Below, piece by piece: positions 12,498-23,932 of a stretch of DNA of 64,000 nt. The DNA lies in assembly GCF_000001735.4 (NCBI RefSeq), contig NC_003071.7:16095443-16159442 (forward strand), written 5' to 3'. Numbering within the stretch: position 1 is the stretch's first letter; the number at the start of each line of letters is the position of its first letter. The position numbers were made by a program, and so were the translations under genes. Under the pieces are notes generated by a model, which was not told the DNA's origin, did no database searches, and saw nothing but the letters and a program-made list of their open reading frames with translations. The stretch comes from Arabidopsis thaliana (taxonomy: Eukaryota; Streptophyta; Magnoliopsida; Brassicales; Brassicaceae).

Positions 12498-12770
12498 TAC
12501 AGTCAAAATTTTCAAGATTCCGAAATTTTCTAGGTTTTTTGAGCAAGAGCCAAGAATCCCAAATGTTTGAATTTGTATTTTTGATCCAAAAATACTACAA
12601 CATCGTATAAAGAATAAATCATACGTGTCAGAACGAGACATATGAAGATGATGAAAGCATTGAGCCGCCCCTCAAAAAATCCGTTCAACGTTTGAGAGTC
12701 AAGGCCACAAGGTCTGACCAATCTATCTCTTCTCCTTCTTCTTCTAATCATATTTTCAACGGTCAAACTT
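12498..12770. promoter_or_regulatory. W-box cluster upstream of WRKY33
   Basis: GTCAA (TTGAC on the minus strand, the W-box core) occurs at 12502-12506, 12698-12702 and 12762-12766, within about 540 bp of the start codon. The last is AACGGTCAAAC, a full (T)TTGACC match. WRKY33 is known to be pathogen- and MAMP-induced through W-boxes with autoregulation. Assignment of these particular sites is inference. A TATA-like run (ctatatatat) lies near 12980. Confidence 0.65.
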
Positions 12771-13033
12771 TTTATCACCTTCTCAGAAACTACTCTTCTT
12801 CATATGTGACCCTAAAAATAAAAACGAACAATTAAACAAAATTTTAAAATAATATAATATTCACCAATCAGACGTGCAATATGTTTTATATATTCAGACA
12901 TAACCAACAAATATACAGAAACAAGAAGAAGAACAAGAACCATCACTTCTCTCATTTTCTTCTTCTCCAAGCCCCCCTCCTTTCTATATATATCTGAAAT
13001 TGGTCTTTTATAAAACAAACTTCCATTTTTCGT

Positions 13034-15097
13034 ATGGCTGCTTCTTTTCTTACAATGGACAATAGCAGAACCAGACAAAACATGAATGGTTCTGCTAATT
13101 GGTCACAACAATCCGGAAGAACATCTACTTCCTCTTTGGAAGATCTTGAGATACCAAAGTTCAGATCTTTTGCTCCTTCTTCAATCTCTATCTCTCCTTC
13201 TCTTGTCTCTCCTTCCACTTGTTTCAGTCCCTCTCTTTTTCTCGATTCCCCTGCTTTTGTCTCCTCCTCTGCTAACGTAAGCCTCTCTGTTTTTTTTCTC
13301 TGTTTCTTTTGAAATGAATCCAATTAGTGATGATAATCTGTGTTTGATGTATCATTGATTTAACATCTTGACAATGAATCGTGATCGGAAGTGATAAAGT
13401 TATGGGTCAACGGTTTCAAAGAGAGAGAAAGACTTTTAGAGTCAACTCTCGACTCTTTCTTAATTATGTTATTGCTATTTGTCTCTTTTCTTGAAGTCTG
13501 AACAATTCTTGGGATTGTTTTGCAGGTTCTAGCTTCTCCAACCACAGGAGCTTTAATCACAAACGTAACTAACCAGAAAGGTATAAATGAAGGAGACAAG
13601 AGCAACAACAACAACTTTAACTTATTCGATTTCTCATTCCACACACAATCATCAGGAGTTTCTGCTCCGACCACAACTACAACTACAACTACAACTACAA
13701 CAACAACAAACAGTTCTATCTTTCAATCTCAGGTATGTACTTCATCAACAGCTCAAATCCTCTGTTTATGAGTTTTTCTATAACTTTGTTTTGAGTTTCA
13801 GGAACAACAGAAGAAGAACCAGTCAGAACAATGGAGCCAAACCGAGACTCGTCCAAACAATCAAGCTGTATCTTACAATGGAAGAGAGCAAAGGAAAGGA
13901 GAGGATGGTTACAATTGGAGAAAGTACGGACAAAAACAGGTGAAAGGAAGTGAGAATCCTCGGAGTTACTATAAGTGTACTTTCCCTAATTGTCCAACGA
14001 AGAAGAAAGTGGAGAGATCTTTGGAAGGTCAGATCACAGAGATTGTGTATAAAGGAAGCCACAACCATCCTAAACCTCAGTCTACTAGAAGATCTTCTTC
14101 GTCTTCTTCGACTTTTCATTCAGCTGTGTACAATGCCAGTTTGGATCATAATCGTCAAGCTTCTTCTGATCAGCCTAATTCCAATAATAGCTTTCATCAG
14201 TCTGATTCCTTTGGGATGCAACAAGAGGATAATACTACTTCTGATTCTGTTGGTGACGATGAGTTCGAACAAGGCTCATCGATTGTCAGCAGAGACGAAG
14301 AAGATTGTGGGAGTGAACCTGAAGCAAAGAGATGGTACAGATCATCATCACCCTCCAAATTTGCTACTCTTTGAACAATCTTGAATATGAAAGTTCTAAA
14401 ATGTATGTTTTTTTGTGTTTTCAGGAAAGGGGACAATGAAACAAATGGTGGGAATGGTGGTGGAAGCAAGACAGTGAGAGAGCCGAGAATCGTAGTGCAG
14501 ACAACGAGTGATATTGACATTCTTGACGACGGTTACAGATGGAGAAAATACGGCCAGAAAGTCGTTAAGGGAAACCCAAATCCAAGGTAATAACATAAAC
14601 AATTGTGCATCTCAATAACTCAGAATTAAGGTTCTTGAGAATCTGACCTTTTGTTTTCTTTTCATTTGCTGAATCTTAACAGAAGCTACTACAAGTGCAC
14701 AACCATCGGTTGTCCAGTGAGGAAACATGTGGAGAGAGCATCACACGACATGAGAGCAGTAATCACAACCTACGAAGGGAAACACAACCACGATGTTCCT
14801 GCAGCTCGTGGTAGCGGTTACGCCACAAACAGAGCACCACAGGATTCGTCTTCAGTCCCGATTAGACCAGCTGCTATTGCTGGTCACTCCAACTACACTA
14901 CTTCTTCTCAAGCACCATATACACTTCAGATGCTGCACAACAACAACACTAATACCGGGCCTTTTGGTTACGCCATGAACAACAATAACAACAACAGCAA
15001 CCTTCAAACGCAACAAAACTTTGTTGGTGGTGGATTCTCTAGAGCAAAGGAAGAACCAAACGAGGAGACCTCATTTTTCGATTCGTTTATGCCCTGA
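13034..15097 (+). CDS. WRKY33: WRKY33, group I WRKY transcription factor
   Basis: Transcription factor controlling camalexin synthesis and defence against necrotrophs, phosphorylated by MPK3/MPK6 (known biology). Exons: 13034-13276, 13526-13732, 13802-14334, 14425-14586, 14683-15097, exactly 520 codons (519 residues). There are two WRKY domains: WRKYGQK at residues 189-195 and at 367-373. Each is followed by a C-x4-C-x(22/23)-H-x-H zinc site, and the second is split by the intron after NPNPR that is typical of the C-terminal domain. The N-terminus has clustered Ser-Pro sites ([16 protein letters not shown], and DSP) that form the MAPK target region. A Thr homopolymer (about 13 residues) is encoded by an ACA/ACT repeat at 13671-13710. 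The C-terminus is Asn-rich. Recalled as At2g38470. Confidence 0.98.
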
Positions 15098-15348
15098 AGA
15101 AAAAAGGAACCAGTTGTTCCTTTTTTATGTTCCTTTTGTACATTTCTGCCACCAAAGGATTTTACTACTTACTAGTTATCCTGCAGGATAGTAAGTCAGA
15201 CTTCTATAGTCCATAGAGAAATTTTTTCATTTGTTTTTTCACACGCCTGTAATATGTTTAATGTTTGTACTTTGTACCATAGAACTAGAACACGGAATAA
15301 AACCAATCAATTTTCAGTTTCTTCACTTTGAATAATGAATCAAAGAAG

Positions 15349-15366
15349 CACACACACACACACACA
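15349..15366. repeat. (CA)9 microsatellite
   Basis: Uninterrupted CA dinucleotides between the WRKY33 and CASP-like 3' ends, followed by degenerate cagtgaca repeats to about 15390. The two genes converge here. Confidence 0.9.
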
Positions 15367-15517
15367 GTGACACAGGGAGACACAGTGACAGTCTGACAGA
15401 CCCAAATAACAGAAGTTGATATCAGCTATAAGAACACATAAAAGAATTGACATTTACATGTATAACAAAGATCACAATGGTATATAACTACTGAAGCACA
15501 TTATTGCAAAGAGATCT

Positions 15518-16252
15518 TCAGATAAAAGAATGAGTGGAGAGTTTGTAACCGGAGAAGAGAGCAGAGAGAGCTAAAGCAATGAATGCGAAGATAGCCATAC
15601 TTATAGCAGAAGCAGCAGAATCAGTGAAAATGTTATCTTGACCTTCTCTGAATATGTTTGTCAATGGAATTGCAGATGATGCAGCTGATATAAGCAAATA
15701 CGCCACAATCTGCAAATTTCACTTTTTTGCATAAAAATCATAACTTTACATATATAAATCTGAGAATTGATAATCAGTTTGTGGCATTACCTGGTCGCCG
15801 GAGAAATCGACCAAAATAGAAGTCCGGCGATCGAAAATTTCCCTTTTTGAGAAATGTGCAAATGTTTGCCACGCAGTGTATAATGTTGAAATAATCGAAA
15901 TCGCCAATACATATCTGAAGCAATATAAGAAATTTCAAAACTTTGATCGATATTACGCAAACCCAATTTCAAATTCCAGTATCAAAAAACGGAAATCGAA
16001 CCTGTACTCTTCGTAGTCATTGAAGTTTCTACCGTAACCATGTTTATTAGAGACCATAATTAAGAAAGCAATAAGAGAGAACAAAAGACAGATTCCTCTC
16101 GTAATCGGAGATGCTTTCTTTATCAAATCCTCTCTTTTCCATCTCTGAGTAATCGTCGACGTTCCAGATGCCGGCGTCGGCTCCGACGTCTTCTCCGCCG
16201 CAGATTCCACGTCAGTAGCTTCAACCGGTTTCATGTTATCGGGATTCGTCAT
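15518..16252 (-). CDS. CASPL4B1: CASP-like membrane protein (CASPL4B1)
   Basis: Casparian-strip membrane domain (MARVEL-like) four-helix protein, presumed plasma-membrane. Exons on the minus strand: 16252-16002, 15914-15791, 15709-15518, exactly 189 codons (188 residues). A Pro/Thr/Ser-rich cytosolic N-terminus (1-60) precedes the first helix (ITRGICLLFSLIAFLIMVSN). Helix 2 contains YVLAISIISTLYTAWQTF, helix 3 starts DQIVAYLLISAASSA, and helix 4 is AISMAIFAFIALALSALFSG. The Arg in helix 1 and the Asp opening helix 3, both characteristic of the family, are present. The start at 16252 (MTNPDNMKP) is preferred over upstream in-frame sequence, which is not protein-like. Recalled as At2g38480. Confidence 0.93.
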
Positions 16253-18466
16253 ATTACAGATCTCAAAACTTTGGTCGGAATTGGTTCTGTTTTTAATGCG
16301 AAGATTCGGGACGAGGAATAACAAACTTGGAAGAAAAGAAAAACTGATTAGTTTTGGAAAACGTAATTAAGGTTTCGAGTTTTATATGTTAAATTGAAGA
16401 AAACGCGTGGTGGCGGGAGTGATTTATGGTAATTGGTAAGCATTAAGCAATGTGATTAAGACTAACAGTTCTGTGTCATGTGTGTTAGTTAATCGTGGCT
16501 TGCATTTAGACAGCGAAGCATGCTCATTGGTCAGGATCATTGTGTTTCATTGGTATTATTTTTAAGAGATTTTTCTATATCTATTTATCTATTCTATGGT
16601 GATAATGTTTTCTAATCTATATGGTAATATATGGTTTTAGGATTTGGGATGTTTAATCAATTCCATAACTTTTGTGCTAAGAATGGAATTGTTCTTCACA
16701 ATCTTTTTATGGAAAGCTTTATATCAAAGTCTGATTGGAGAATTTATGGACAGTTGATTTGTTTTTTTTTTCTCATTGGAAGATTGTGTTTTCTGTATAA
16801 AGGAATGTTAATTAACTTTATTACATAACAAGAGTTGGAAACAAACATTATAAAAACTGAAATTTGTTATTTCTTTTTAGCAAAAAAAAAACAAAAAAAA
16901 ACAAGTTCATTGGAAATTACTTGGAAATAGATTGTTGTCATTTGTCAATATGAAGAGCATAAGTAAGAACTTCCATAAGTCTAGATCAATGATGTGTGCA
17001 TTAGAAGTACCAAATCATTCGAGGCAGTTTAAGTTCCCATTCTAATTGGACCAATGACGAAGACCAAGGCAAAGAAAATCTTAAAGATGCTTTCAATGAT
17101 AAGGGGATGATTCAAGACTTGTTGAGTCCACTAGAGAAGTTACCTACGGAGTTCAAATCCAATCCATTTTGAGTCTATTGTCCGACCAATAACTGTAAAA
17201 ACAGTTATTTCTGTTTTGTTCTTAGCTCAACAAATATAACAACAATTTTGATCTTAATGGAGGAAGAAGGTTTTAATGTGAGAGACTTGTAATGGCTTTG
17301 GGAACTTATTAGAGTTCACATTTCACAACCTTTTTTTTTATCGAAAAGAAAAATAAATAAATAAAACTTTATAGAGTTCAACGTGATGATACAATTATCA
17401 ACATTTGCATTGACCACCACCACACTAAATCTTCTGAGCTTGGCGTTAGCGTCACGTCGAGTTACGGTAGGGTCGTGTGTTTGACGTGAGTTTGAGATTT
17501 ATTTTTTGTTTATTTTAATGTCATTTGTTTTTCAAAACACACAATTTAACTTTGCTAATTTCATAAGAGTATACTTATTTCTTATCTCTGATAGCTTCGA
17601 TAGACTTACCATACACTTAACACGTAATTACCGACAGCTGATATTGCTTTATAACAATCCTCTCTCTCTTTTTCTATGACGTCGACTAATTTAATTTGCA
17701 TAGTAAGTTTTTTAATGGGATCACACCACTATCCAAATAACATAGGTTATCTAGTTCTGTTATAGAAAGTTACTGAATATATCTATGTCAAATCAAATGT
17801 ATGCGTTGGAAGCTATAGTTTTTGTATTTCTAAAATTAGCATTGGACCACAAACTCCCCAAAACAAATAAAACATTGATGCTTTGGCTAGAATTTTGTGA
17901 TCTATCTTATAGACTTGTACGGTTATATATACCAATCATGTTTTAACGGAATTGCCAAGTGGTAATCAGCAGTGACAACTATTCGTTAATCTGTAACATT
18001 CATATATATGTTTTTAATACAAACTCAAATAAACATTCATACATAAAAGATCCTGAAATACTTCGTACGATTGCCAAACAAAATCAACAACGATAAATAT
18101 TACAAACGGTGTAGCATGTCCCTTAGCGCAAAATAAGGCCCAAGTTTGCAAACACACACGGTCACACATAAAAGGCTACAAAGTTCAAATCAGAGTTTTA
18201 TTCAAATTCTCTCCGATGAATAAAGCAAATAATTTTTGTGTTTAAATTATACTCCGAAAATAAATAAACAAAAATAATTGAATCCCGGTTTGTTTTTTTC
18301 TTTCTTCTTGTCATTTTTATATACAAAGAGGCGGATCGTCCCATTACTCTCCCTGCTCCAATGTAAACCGAACCGGTTAACCACAATGCGTCTCGATCCC
18401 GAGTGTAGTACGTTGAAAATTCTAAAAGTAAAACGCACGGATTGTTGGTTTAGTGTTGAAACCGTT
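16253..18466. other. Intergenic between CASPL4B1 and CIPK22
   Basis: Promoter side of CASPL4B1 on the left and the 3' flank of CIPK22 on the right. One short coding-like patch (16950-17172, separate entry) and a T-run with an A-rich tail near 17330-17370 that could be an old retroposon end. Otherwise AT-rich with no gene that I can support. Confidence 0.55.
16950..17172 (+). pseudogene. Possible frameshifted small coding relic
   Basis: An ATG frame at 16950-17045 (MKSISKNFHKSRSMMCALEV...) overlaps a second frame, +1 relative to it, open from 17005 to a TGA at 17170-17172. The second frame reads NWTNDEDQGKENLKDAFNDK and then MIQDLLSPLEKLPTEFK, which has protein-like composition unusual for the surrounding DNA. 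Joined across a one-base shift they would make a product of about 75 residues. I do not recognise the family. It could equally be one exon of an unannotated gene. Confidence 0.25.
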
Positions 18467-19762
18467 TTACGGTTTGTCAGGAACTTTATAAACCGGTTGG
18501 TTAATCAAACGACGTAACTTTTGTCTAAGAGCATCGGCCCAAACCAAGCCCACGTCTCTTTGCTTGTTCTTCATCTCCACCATCACTAGTTCATTTGTTA
18601 GCCGGCGAACTTTAACGACGACATTAGCTACTCCATGTGGACCTTCAAGCTTTATCGCTCTCTCCTTCTTCTTCGCGATTCTCAAATTTAACTGCTTCGC
18701 AACTTCCTCGACCTTCCTCATAATAACGGCCGTACTCTCATCGGATACAAACTGGTCGCAATGATCCGGCGTCACGAAATTTCCAAACAAACCGGAGAGA
18801 TTCGAGCTCGACGCCGAAGAAATCAAATCGAACGCGTTTAGAATTTTACCGTTTTCTTCCAGATCGTAATCATCGGCTTGGATTCCGATGATTTCGCTTG
18901 GATCTACTCCATGATTGAACCACGGATCCTTTAGAATCTCCTCCACGGTGATTCGCAGTTCCGGATTTGGCTCCAAGAGACGGCGGAGGAGTTTCCGCAG
19001 ATCTGAAGATGTCCAATCCGGTAACTTGTATTGAGCCTTGTGGATTTTCCGGTAGAGTCCCATGATGTTTGGATCACGAAACGGCAAGTAGCCTGCGTTG
19101 AGAAGAAACAAAACGACGCCGCATGACCAAATATCAGCTTTAGAACCGTCGTAGCCTTTCTTCAAAAGAAGCTCCGGTGCTACGTAAGCCGGAGTTCCAC
19201 AGAGCGTATGTAGCATTCCGTCGGGGTGGATCTGCTCCTTCATCGCACTGAGACCGAAGTCTGAAACCTTCAGATCTCGATTCTCGTCGAGGAGGAGATT
19301 CTCCGGCTTCAAATCACGGTGGAAAACTCCTCTTGCGTGGCAGTATCTCACGGCGGAGATCAATTGCCGGAAATATTTCCGGCTAAGACTCTCTGTGAAA
19401 CGGTTGCTGGTGACTCTTGAGAAGAGCTCACCACCTTTGGCTAGCTCCATGACGAAGTAGATCTTCGTCTTTGTGGCGAGGACTTCGGAGAGGAGCACGA
19501 TATGAGGATGACGGAGGCGGCGCATGACAGATATTTCTCTCTTAACGTGCGCCGTTAAACCGTCTTTCAAACGTTTTTTTTGTACGACTTTGATCGCAAC
19601 GCTTTCGCCGCCGTTTTGAAGATCCTCCGCTTGGTAGACTTTGGCAAACGCGCCGCTACCGAGGAGCTTACCGAGATCGTACTTACCGAACAAAGCCGAC
19701 TTATTATCATCTCCGGTGACGTTAACAATGATTGATTCGGAAGAATTAGAGTCTTCGGCCAT
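18467..19762 (-). CDS. CIPK22: CBL-interacting protein kinase 22 (SnRK3)
   Basis: Ser/Thr kinase activated by calcium-loaded CBL sensors. Single exon, 431 residues from the ATG at 19762 ([10 protein letters not shown]). Kinase motifs: Gly-loop GSGAFAKVY (35-43), Lys58 (VAIKVV), HRDLKPEN (148-155), DFG (168-170), activation-segment end GTPAYVAPE (189-197). The regulatory half has the NAF/FISL motif ([18 protein letters not shown], from 309) that binds CBLs, followed by the PPI-like region with [16 protein letters not shown]. Intronless structure is typical of one CIPK clade. An in-frame ATG at 19834 would add 24 mostly hydrophobic residues ([20 protein letters not shown]...). I favour the internal start because the kinase family begins close to it. 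Recalled as At2g38490. Confidence 0.93.
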
Positions 19763-19834
19763 TAACAAACAAACAAAAAAAACAGAGCAAAAAAACAGAG
19801 TAAAGAGAAACAGTCTAGGAATTGTAAAAGACAT

Positions 19835-22167
19835 GCGCGCGGTGCCTCTTCTTATTGAAATTCCTCAACTTGCCACGTAAGTAAGCTATTATTTTAAACA
19901 AAGATTTTAAAATAGTTTGACTTTATTATAAAATGCATTAAACAAATAAATGAAAGAAACAATCTTCACAAAAGACAATTTCAAAATGCGATAACATTTT
20001 CGATTTTTACTAATTTGAATTAGTTGCGATATATCAACCAGGTTAGAGATAGAGTCATTTTCTCCTGAAATAATTTACGATTCAAGGAATTTTCATGATT
20101 CTTTCCCCAATGTGTGGTTCATGTTGTTGTTACCAAACATCTGCCTTGTCAGGTCAACCAAAACCTTCTAATTCCAGGTGGGATTTAAAGTCTTAATTTA
20201 TTTGTTTTTGTAGGAGCTGGGAAAACTCGACATATTTTTTTTTTTTAAACGTTCATCGTTGACAAAAATAAAAACTTTATCAAAAATAAAAAGAACGTCT
20301 ATATAAAAATATTTGAATAATGTGAAAGAAAAAAACAACGTGGATTGACGTTACTTTGTATAGAATGCTAAGCAGTATACATGACGATGTTTTAAGCTTC
20401 TTTACCGGTTAAGATGGTACTTTAGTTCTGAGGATATGATTTGGTTCTTAAAACATAAGAATATATATTCATCAGGTAGAAGTGTACAACCAAATCAAGA
20501 CAAGTGAACCGGACCAAATTTTATGTGAACTATATCTCGCAACATTGCATGTGCATGTAAAGATGTTTAGACACGAATGTTATATCGTGGGTACAAATCA
20601 ACCATCCTTAATTCTGATGAAATTGTTGGTCTTTAACCGCATCCAACCGTAGCAACCCAATCAAACCAAGAACATTATCCAGTCAATAAATAACCTTTAA
20701 ATTTGAGTGACAAAATAATAACATTTAAATTTGAATGTTGTTTGAAATTCAATGCCACATATAATAATTACTTTTTAATAGCTGGAAATTTTGTTATCTA
20801 AGGATTAATGATGGGCAAATTAAGTTTTTCTTATAATTAATTTGAAGTTGGATTCGTGGATCCAAGTCATTCGTGTGTGGATTAAAATCATACTAGTACC
20901 CCTTTTGTTGTTGAAAAAGCCAAAAAATTAATCCTTACACGTGAACTTGTTCAAAACATTATCATAAACCTGTAAATTTTTGACCAAAAACAAGAAACCT
21001 CTAAAAAAAGAATTAGGAAATATGCAAAAGCAAAAACTCGACAAAGTAAAACGAATAAAGAAAACAACTCTTGCTCATTCATTCATGTGTTCCAATATGT
21101 AGGTGTTAGCTTTCGTAACGGTATTTACTATCTATTTGCCTTTTAGTTTATTGACTTTATCTGAATGAAAATTAACACCTAACAGTCGGCAGTAATACCC
21201 AACCAAACTTCAAAAGTTATCTCGATTTTATCGTACGGTCACACAGTCATTTAGACTATGACATCCGGGCGTCATTGTGGAGTCATACCCAACCGGAAAA
21301 ACCAACCATCGAATCATCACATCGAATATAATGCCCAACCGCCAAGTCAACTTATTTATGTGCTATATCGATCCATTTAAAAACATCAATTCTTTTGAAA
21401 AACAAATACATCACCATTGCTTTATTATTGAATATTGATCTTCTCATTGTTATCGTCATCAAGAATAAAGACATCTACTTCAAAGAGACACCGTCTTTAC
21501 CACCGTGATGGTGTACGTCAGCCATCGACATCGTCCGTACACCCACCCTCACTCTTAATTTAAGACGTTTCTTCTTTCTCACGCATCGTCATATATTGTG
21601 TGATTTCTTTAAAAATGTTATTAAAAAAACTCTACGAAGCAAAGTTTGTAAAACCAACCGTCAGAAGATTTCTACGACATTTTGTCTTTGTTTACGAAAA
21701 GAATTTAACAAAAGCATAAAAAAAAAAATTGATGGTTTTATGATTAGACAAATTTTTTGATCTAACTCAAAAAAAAAAAAAAAGTCACATATTGAGGCAT
21801 TGCTTTTGCTATTTTCTCAAAGTTTTAATTAGGACATTACATTACATCTTTTTTTTTTATGACAAATTATTTTATCTCAATTCACAACCCCATCAGAAGA
21901 GAGGAAGAACGTATTCAAGAACACACGAATTGCTTACAATGAAAATTTGCGTTAATATCCAAAGTCGATATGAGTCCAAACAAAGGAAAAACTCAATCAG
22001 TTCTATATTGGCATTCTTTTTTTAGGAGCAACAAATTTTTATGTGTTGGGTTTACATATACAACCGAAGCTTACACCTAGTAGATAAACACATTTTACCC
22101 GTTGATCATCCACGATTCAAATGAACGCATCCCTCCCACAAAAAGAAAATATACATATATGAGTATT
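19835..22167. other. Intergenic: CIPK22 upstream and oxygenase 3' flank
   Basis: About 2.3 kb of AT-rich DNA. A T-run at 20231-20245 followed by aaacgttcatcgttgacaaa and A-rich tracts reads on the minus strand like a retroposon tail. Several homopolymer runs lie at 21720-21785. No open reading frame here has coding character. Confidence 0.5.
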
Positions 22168-23599
22168 CTAAGCGGCCATTCGTGATCCATAAATCCAAAA
22201 ACATTGGAAGAAAAAAAGTAGGAGGAAAGCAGTGAAAATCTGATGGGTTAAAGAGAATGTTTTGGAGGTTGTTGCGATAGAAGTGTGTGATAAGAAAAGA
22301 GACATGCACTTGAGCTCTACGGAGAAGGAAGTGGGCGAGCCATATGCATCAGGATGATAGATGATTTCTCCTTGACGACATTTGAATTCTCCTAAACTCC
22401 ATTCCTATAGTTCCATAGATTTATTACAAAATTACTATACAATTGATTGATCACATCATATAACAAATATATAGTATTAATTTAAGTGTTCGTTCATACC
22501 TCAAGCTGACGACCAAAAGTGACAAGGATAGTGTCGGGATCAGCATGGAAAGAAAGTGGACCTTTCCCTGAGTTGACGCGGAACTCGCAGTTCTTAGCCG
22601 GAAGGTGAAGGCTGAGTGTATAATGAAGCATTTCTTCGGTCCTCTCTTTGGGCAAAGGAGGGCTTTGCTCAGTTACATTTTCATGATTGTACCTGTAAAC
22701 GCTAAGCACAGATTCTCCTCTTTGTATCTTCTTATCATTTGGTCTTCTTGAGTTCTCTACCATTATTTGCCCTAGTTTCCTCGCTATATCTTCAAGTTTA
22801 TCAGCTACATTCTCCATTTCTTGGCTGCAACCAAATTAAAGATTCAAGAAATTGGAACCAAATTCTCAATCACTAATTATTTTTTTGCAAATGCAATGTT
22901 CATCAAAAATTTCTAAAATGTAATCACTAGTTCAAACGAAACTTGTATAACCAAAACGAATGTTATAGCCTTTTTGTATTGATTCTTCACAAATTGTTAT
23001 TTAGCTCTAGTTAGTACTTCATCTACCAAAGATCTCTCCATAACACAATCAAACAGAGAGTGACAGAAAGGCCCATTAAGGGCCCAATACCTGAAGCAGC
23101 GGTATCTTTCCGGTCCGATATACTCGCGCGCCCATTCCATCCTCTCCTTCCACGACCGTACCCACACGATCTCGTCTCTGTTTCCGACAACACTCCGGTG
23201 AAACCCGGTGTCTCTTCCCTCCAAAACTCCGAAAACCCGACCCGATTCCCTCACAAGAGACCTCAGCTCCTCCCCAGATATCCCATGATAACTCACACGA
23301 AACGCCCCAAACTCTCTCGCCGATCGCACCAACCGATCCACCGAACCTTCTCTCCTCGACGCCAATAACCTAAAATCAATCTCCGCCGGGATCAGATGAC
23401 GTGAGCCGCAAGATTCACCTCCAGAATGAGATTCCGGAAGCGTGAGCTCAGGAACCTGAATCGATCGCTCAATGATCTCGGTGAGAATCTCGCTGGCAGC
23501 GCAACGAGAGCCTCTGGCTCTAGGGATCGGAGACGGAGGAGGAGGTGGTGGAGTCAATGAAGATACGTTCAACTGGCTCCTGGTTCGCATCAGAGCCAT
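22168..23599 (-). CDS. Divergent 2OG/Fe(II)-dependent oxygenase-like protein
   Basis: Three minus-strand exons, 23599-23091, 22824-22500 and 22404-22168, exactly 357 codons (356 residues). The N-terminal half resembles the DIOX-N region of plant 2OG oxygenases (IDFRLLAS..., REFGAFRVSYHGISGEELR, then WVRSWKERMEWAREY). The core has a His-x-Asp candidate, FHADPD (His263, Asp265), and a later GEIIYHPDAYGSPTSFSVE segment (His295). In canonical enzymes an Arg-x-Ser follows the distal His to bind 2-oxoglutarate. Here the aligned region reads SFSV, so the Arg appears to be missing and the HxD-to-H spacing is short. Catalysis is therefore uncertain. Recalled as At2g38500, annotated only at family level. 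Confidence 0.85.
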
Positions 23600-23901
23600 T
23601 GGAGAGAGCGAAAGGATCCGAAGGTTTCGGGCGGTTCTAAATTATGATCCGCCCCAAGAAGAAAGAAAAATCAACAAGACTTGTTCGATTATTAGAAGAA
23701 GCACATTTCGTTGTTGTTTTATTTATTTAATTCTTTGGTTAGAGAAAGTGAGGGTCCATTACTGATTTTGAATGTATATAATTAATGATGAATTTATGAT
23801 GATGATCATATGGTTCTCTAACTTCATTTCCGCTGTGGAAGATTTGAATATGATTTATGTCAGATGGAAAACGCGCTTAGAGAGAAATGATATTGCCACT
23901 T

Positions 23902-23924
23902 TGGGCTGGGCCATTATGTGGGCC
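23902..23924. promoter_or_regulatory. Site II-like elements upstream of oxygenase-like gene
   Basis: TGGGCT (23902-23907), TGGGCC (23907-23912) and TGGGCC (23919-23924) are clustered 300-325 bp upstream of the minus-strand start at 23599. TGGGCC/T site II motifs are TCP-binding elements common in promoters of growth-associated plant genes. Function here is inferred. Confidence 0.45.
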
Positions 23925-23932
23925 ACAATTTA

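Noticed and set aside
20231..20310. T-run with A-rich flank resembling a retroposon tail
   Set aside because: No element body or target duplication could be defined, so not listed as a mobile element.
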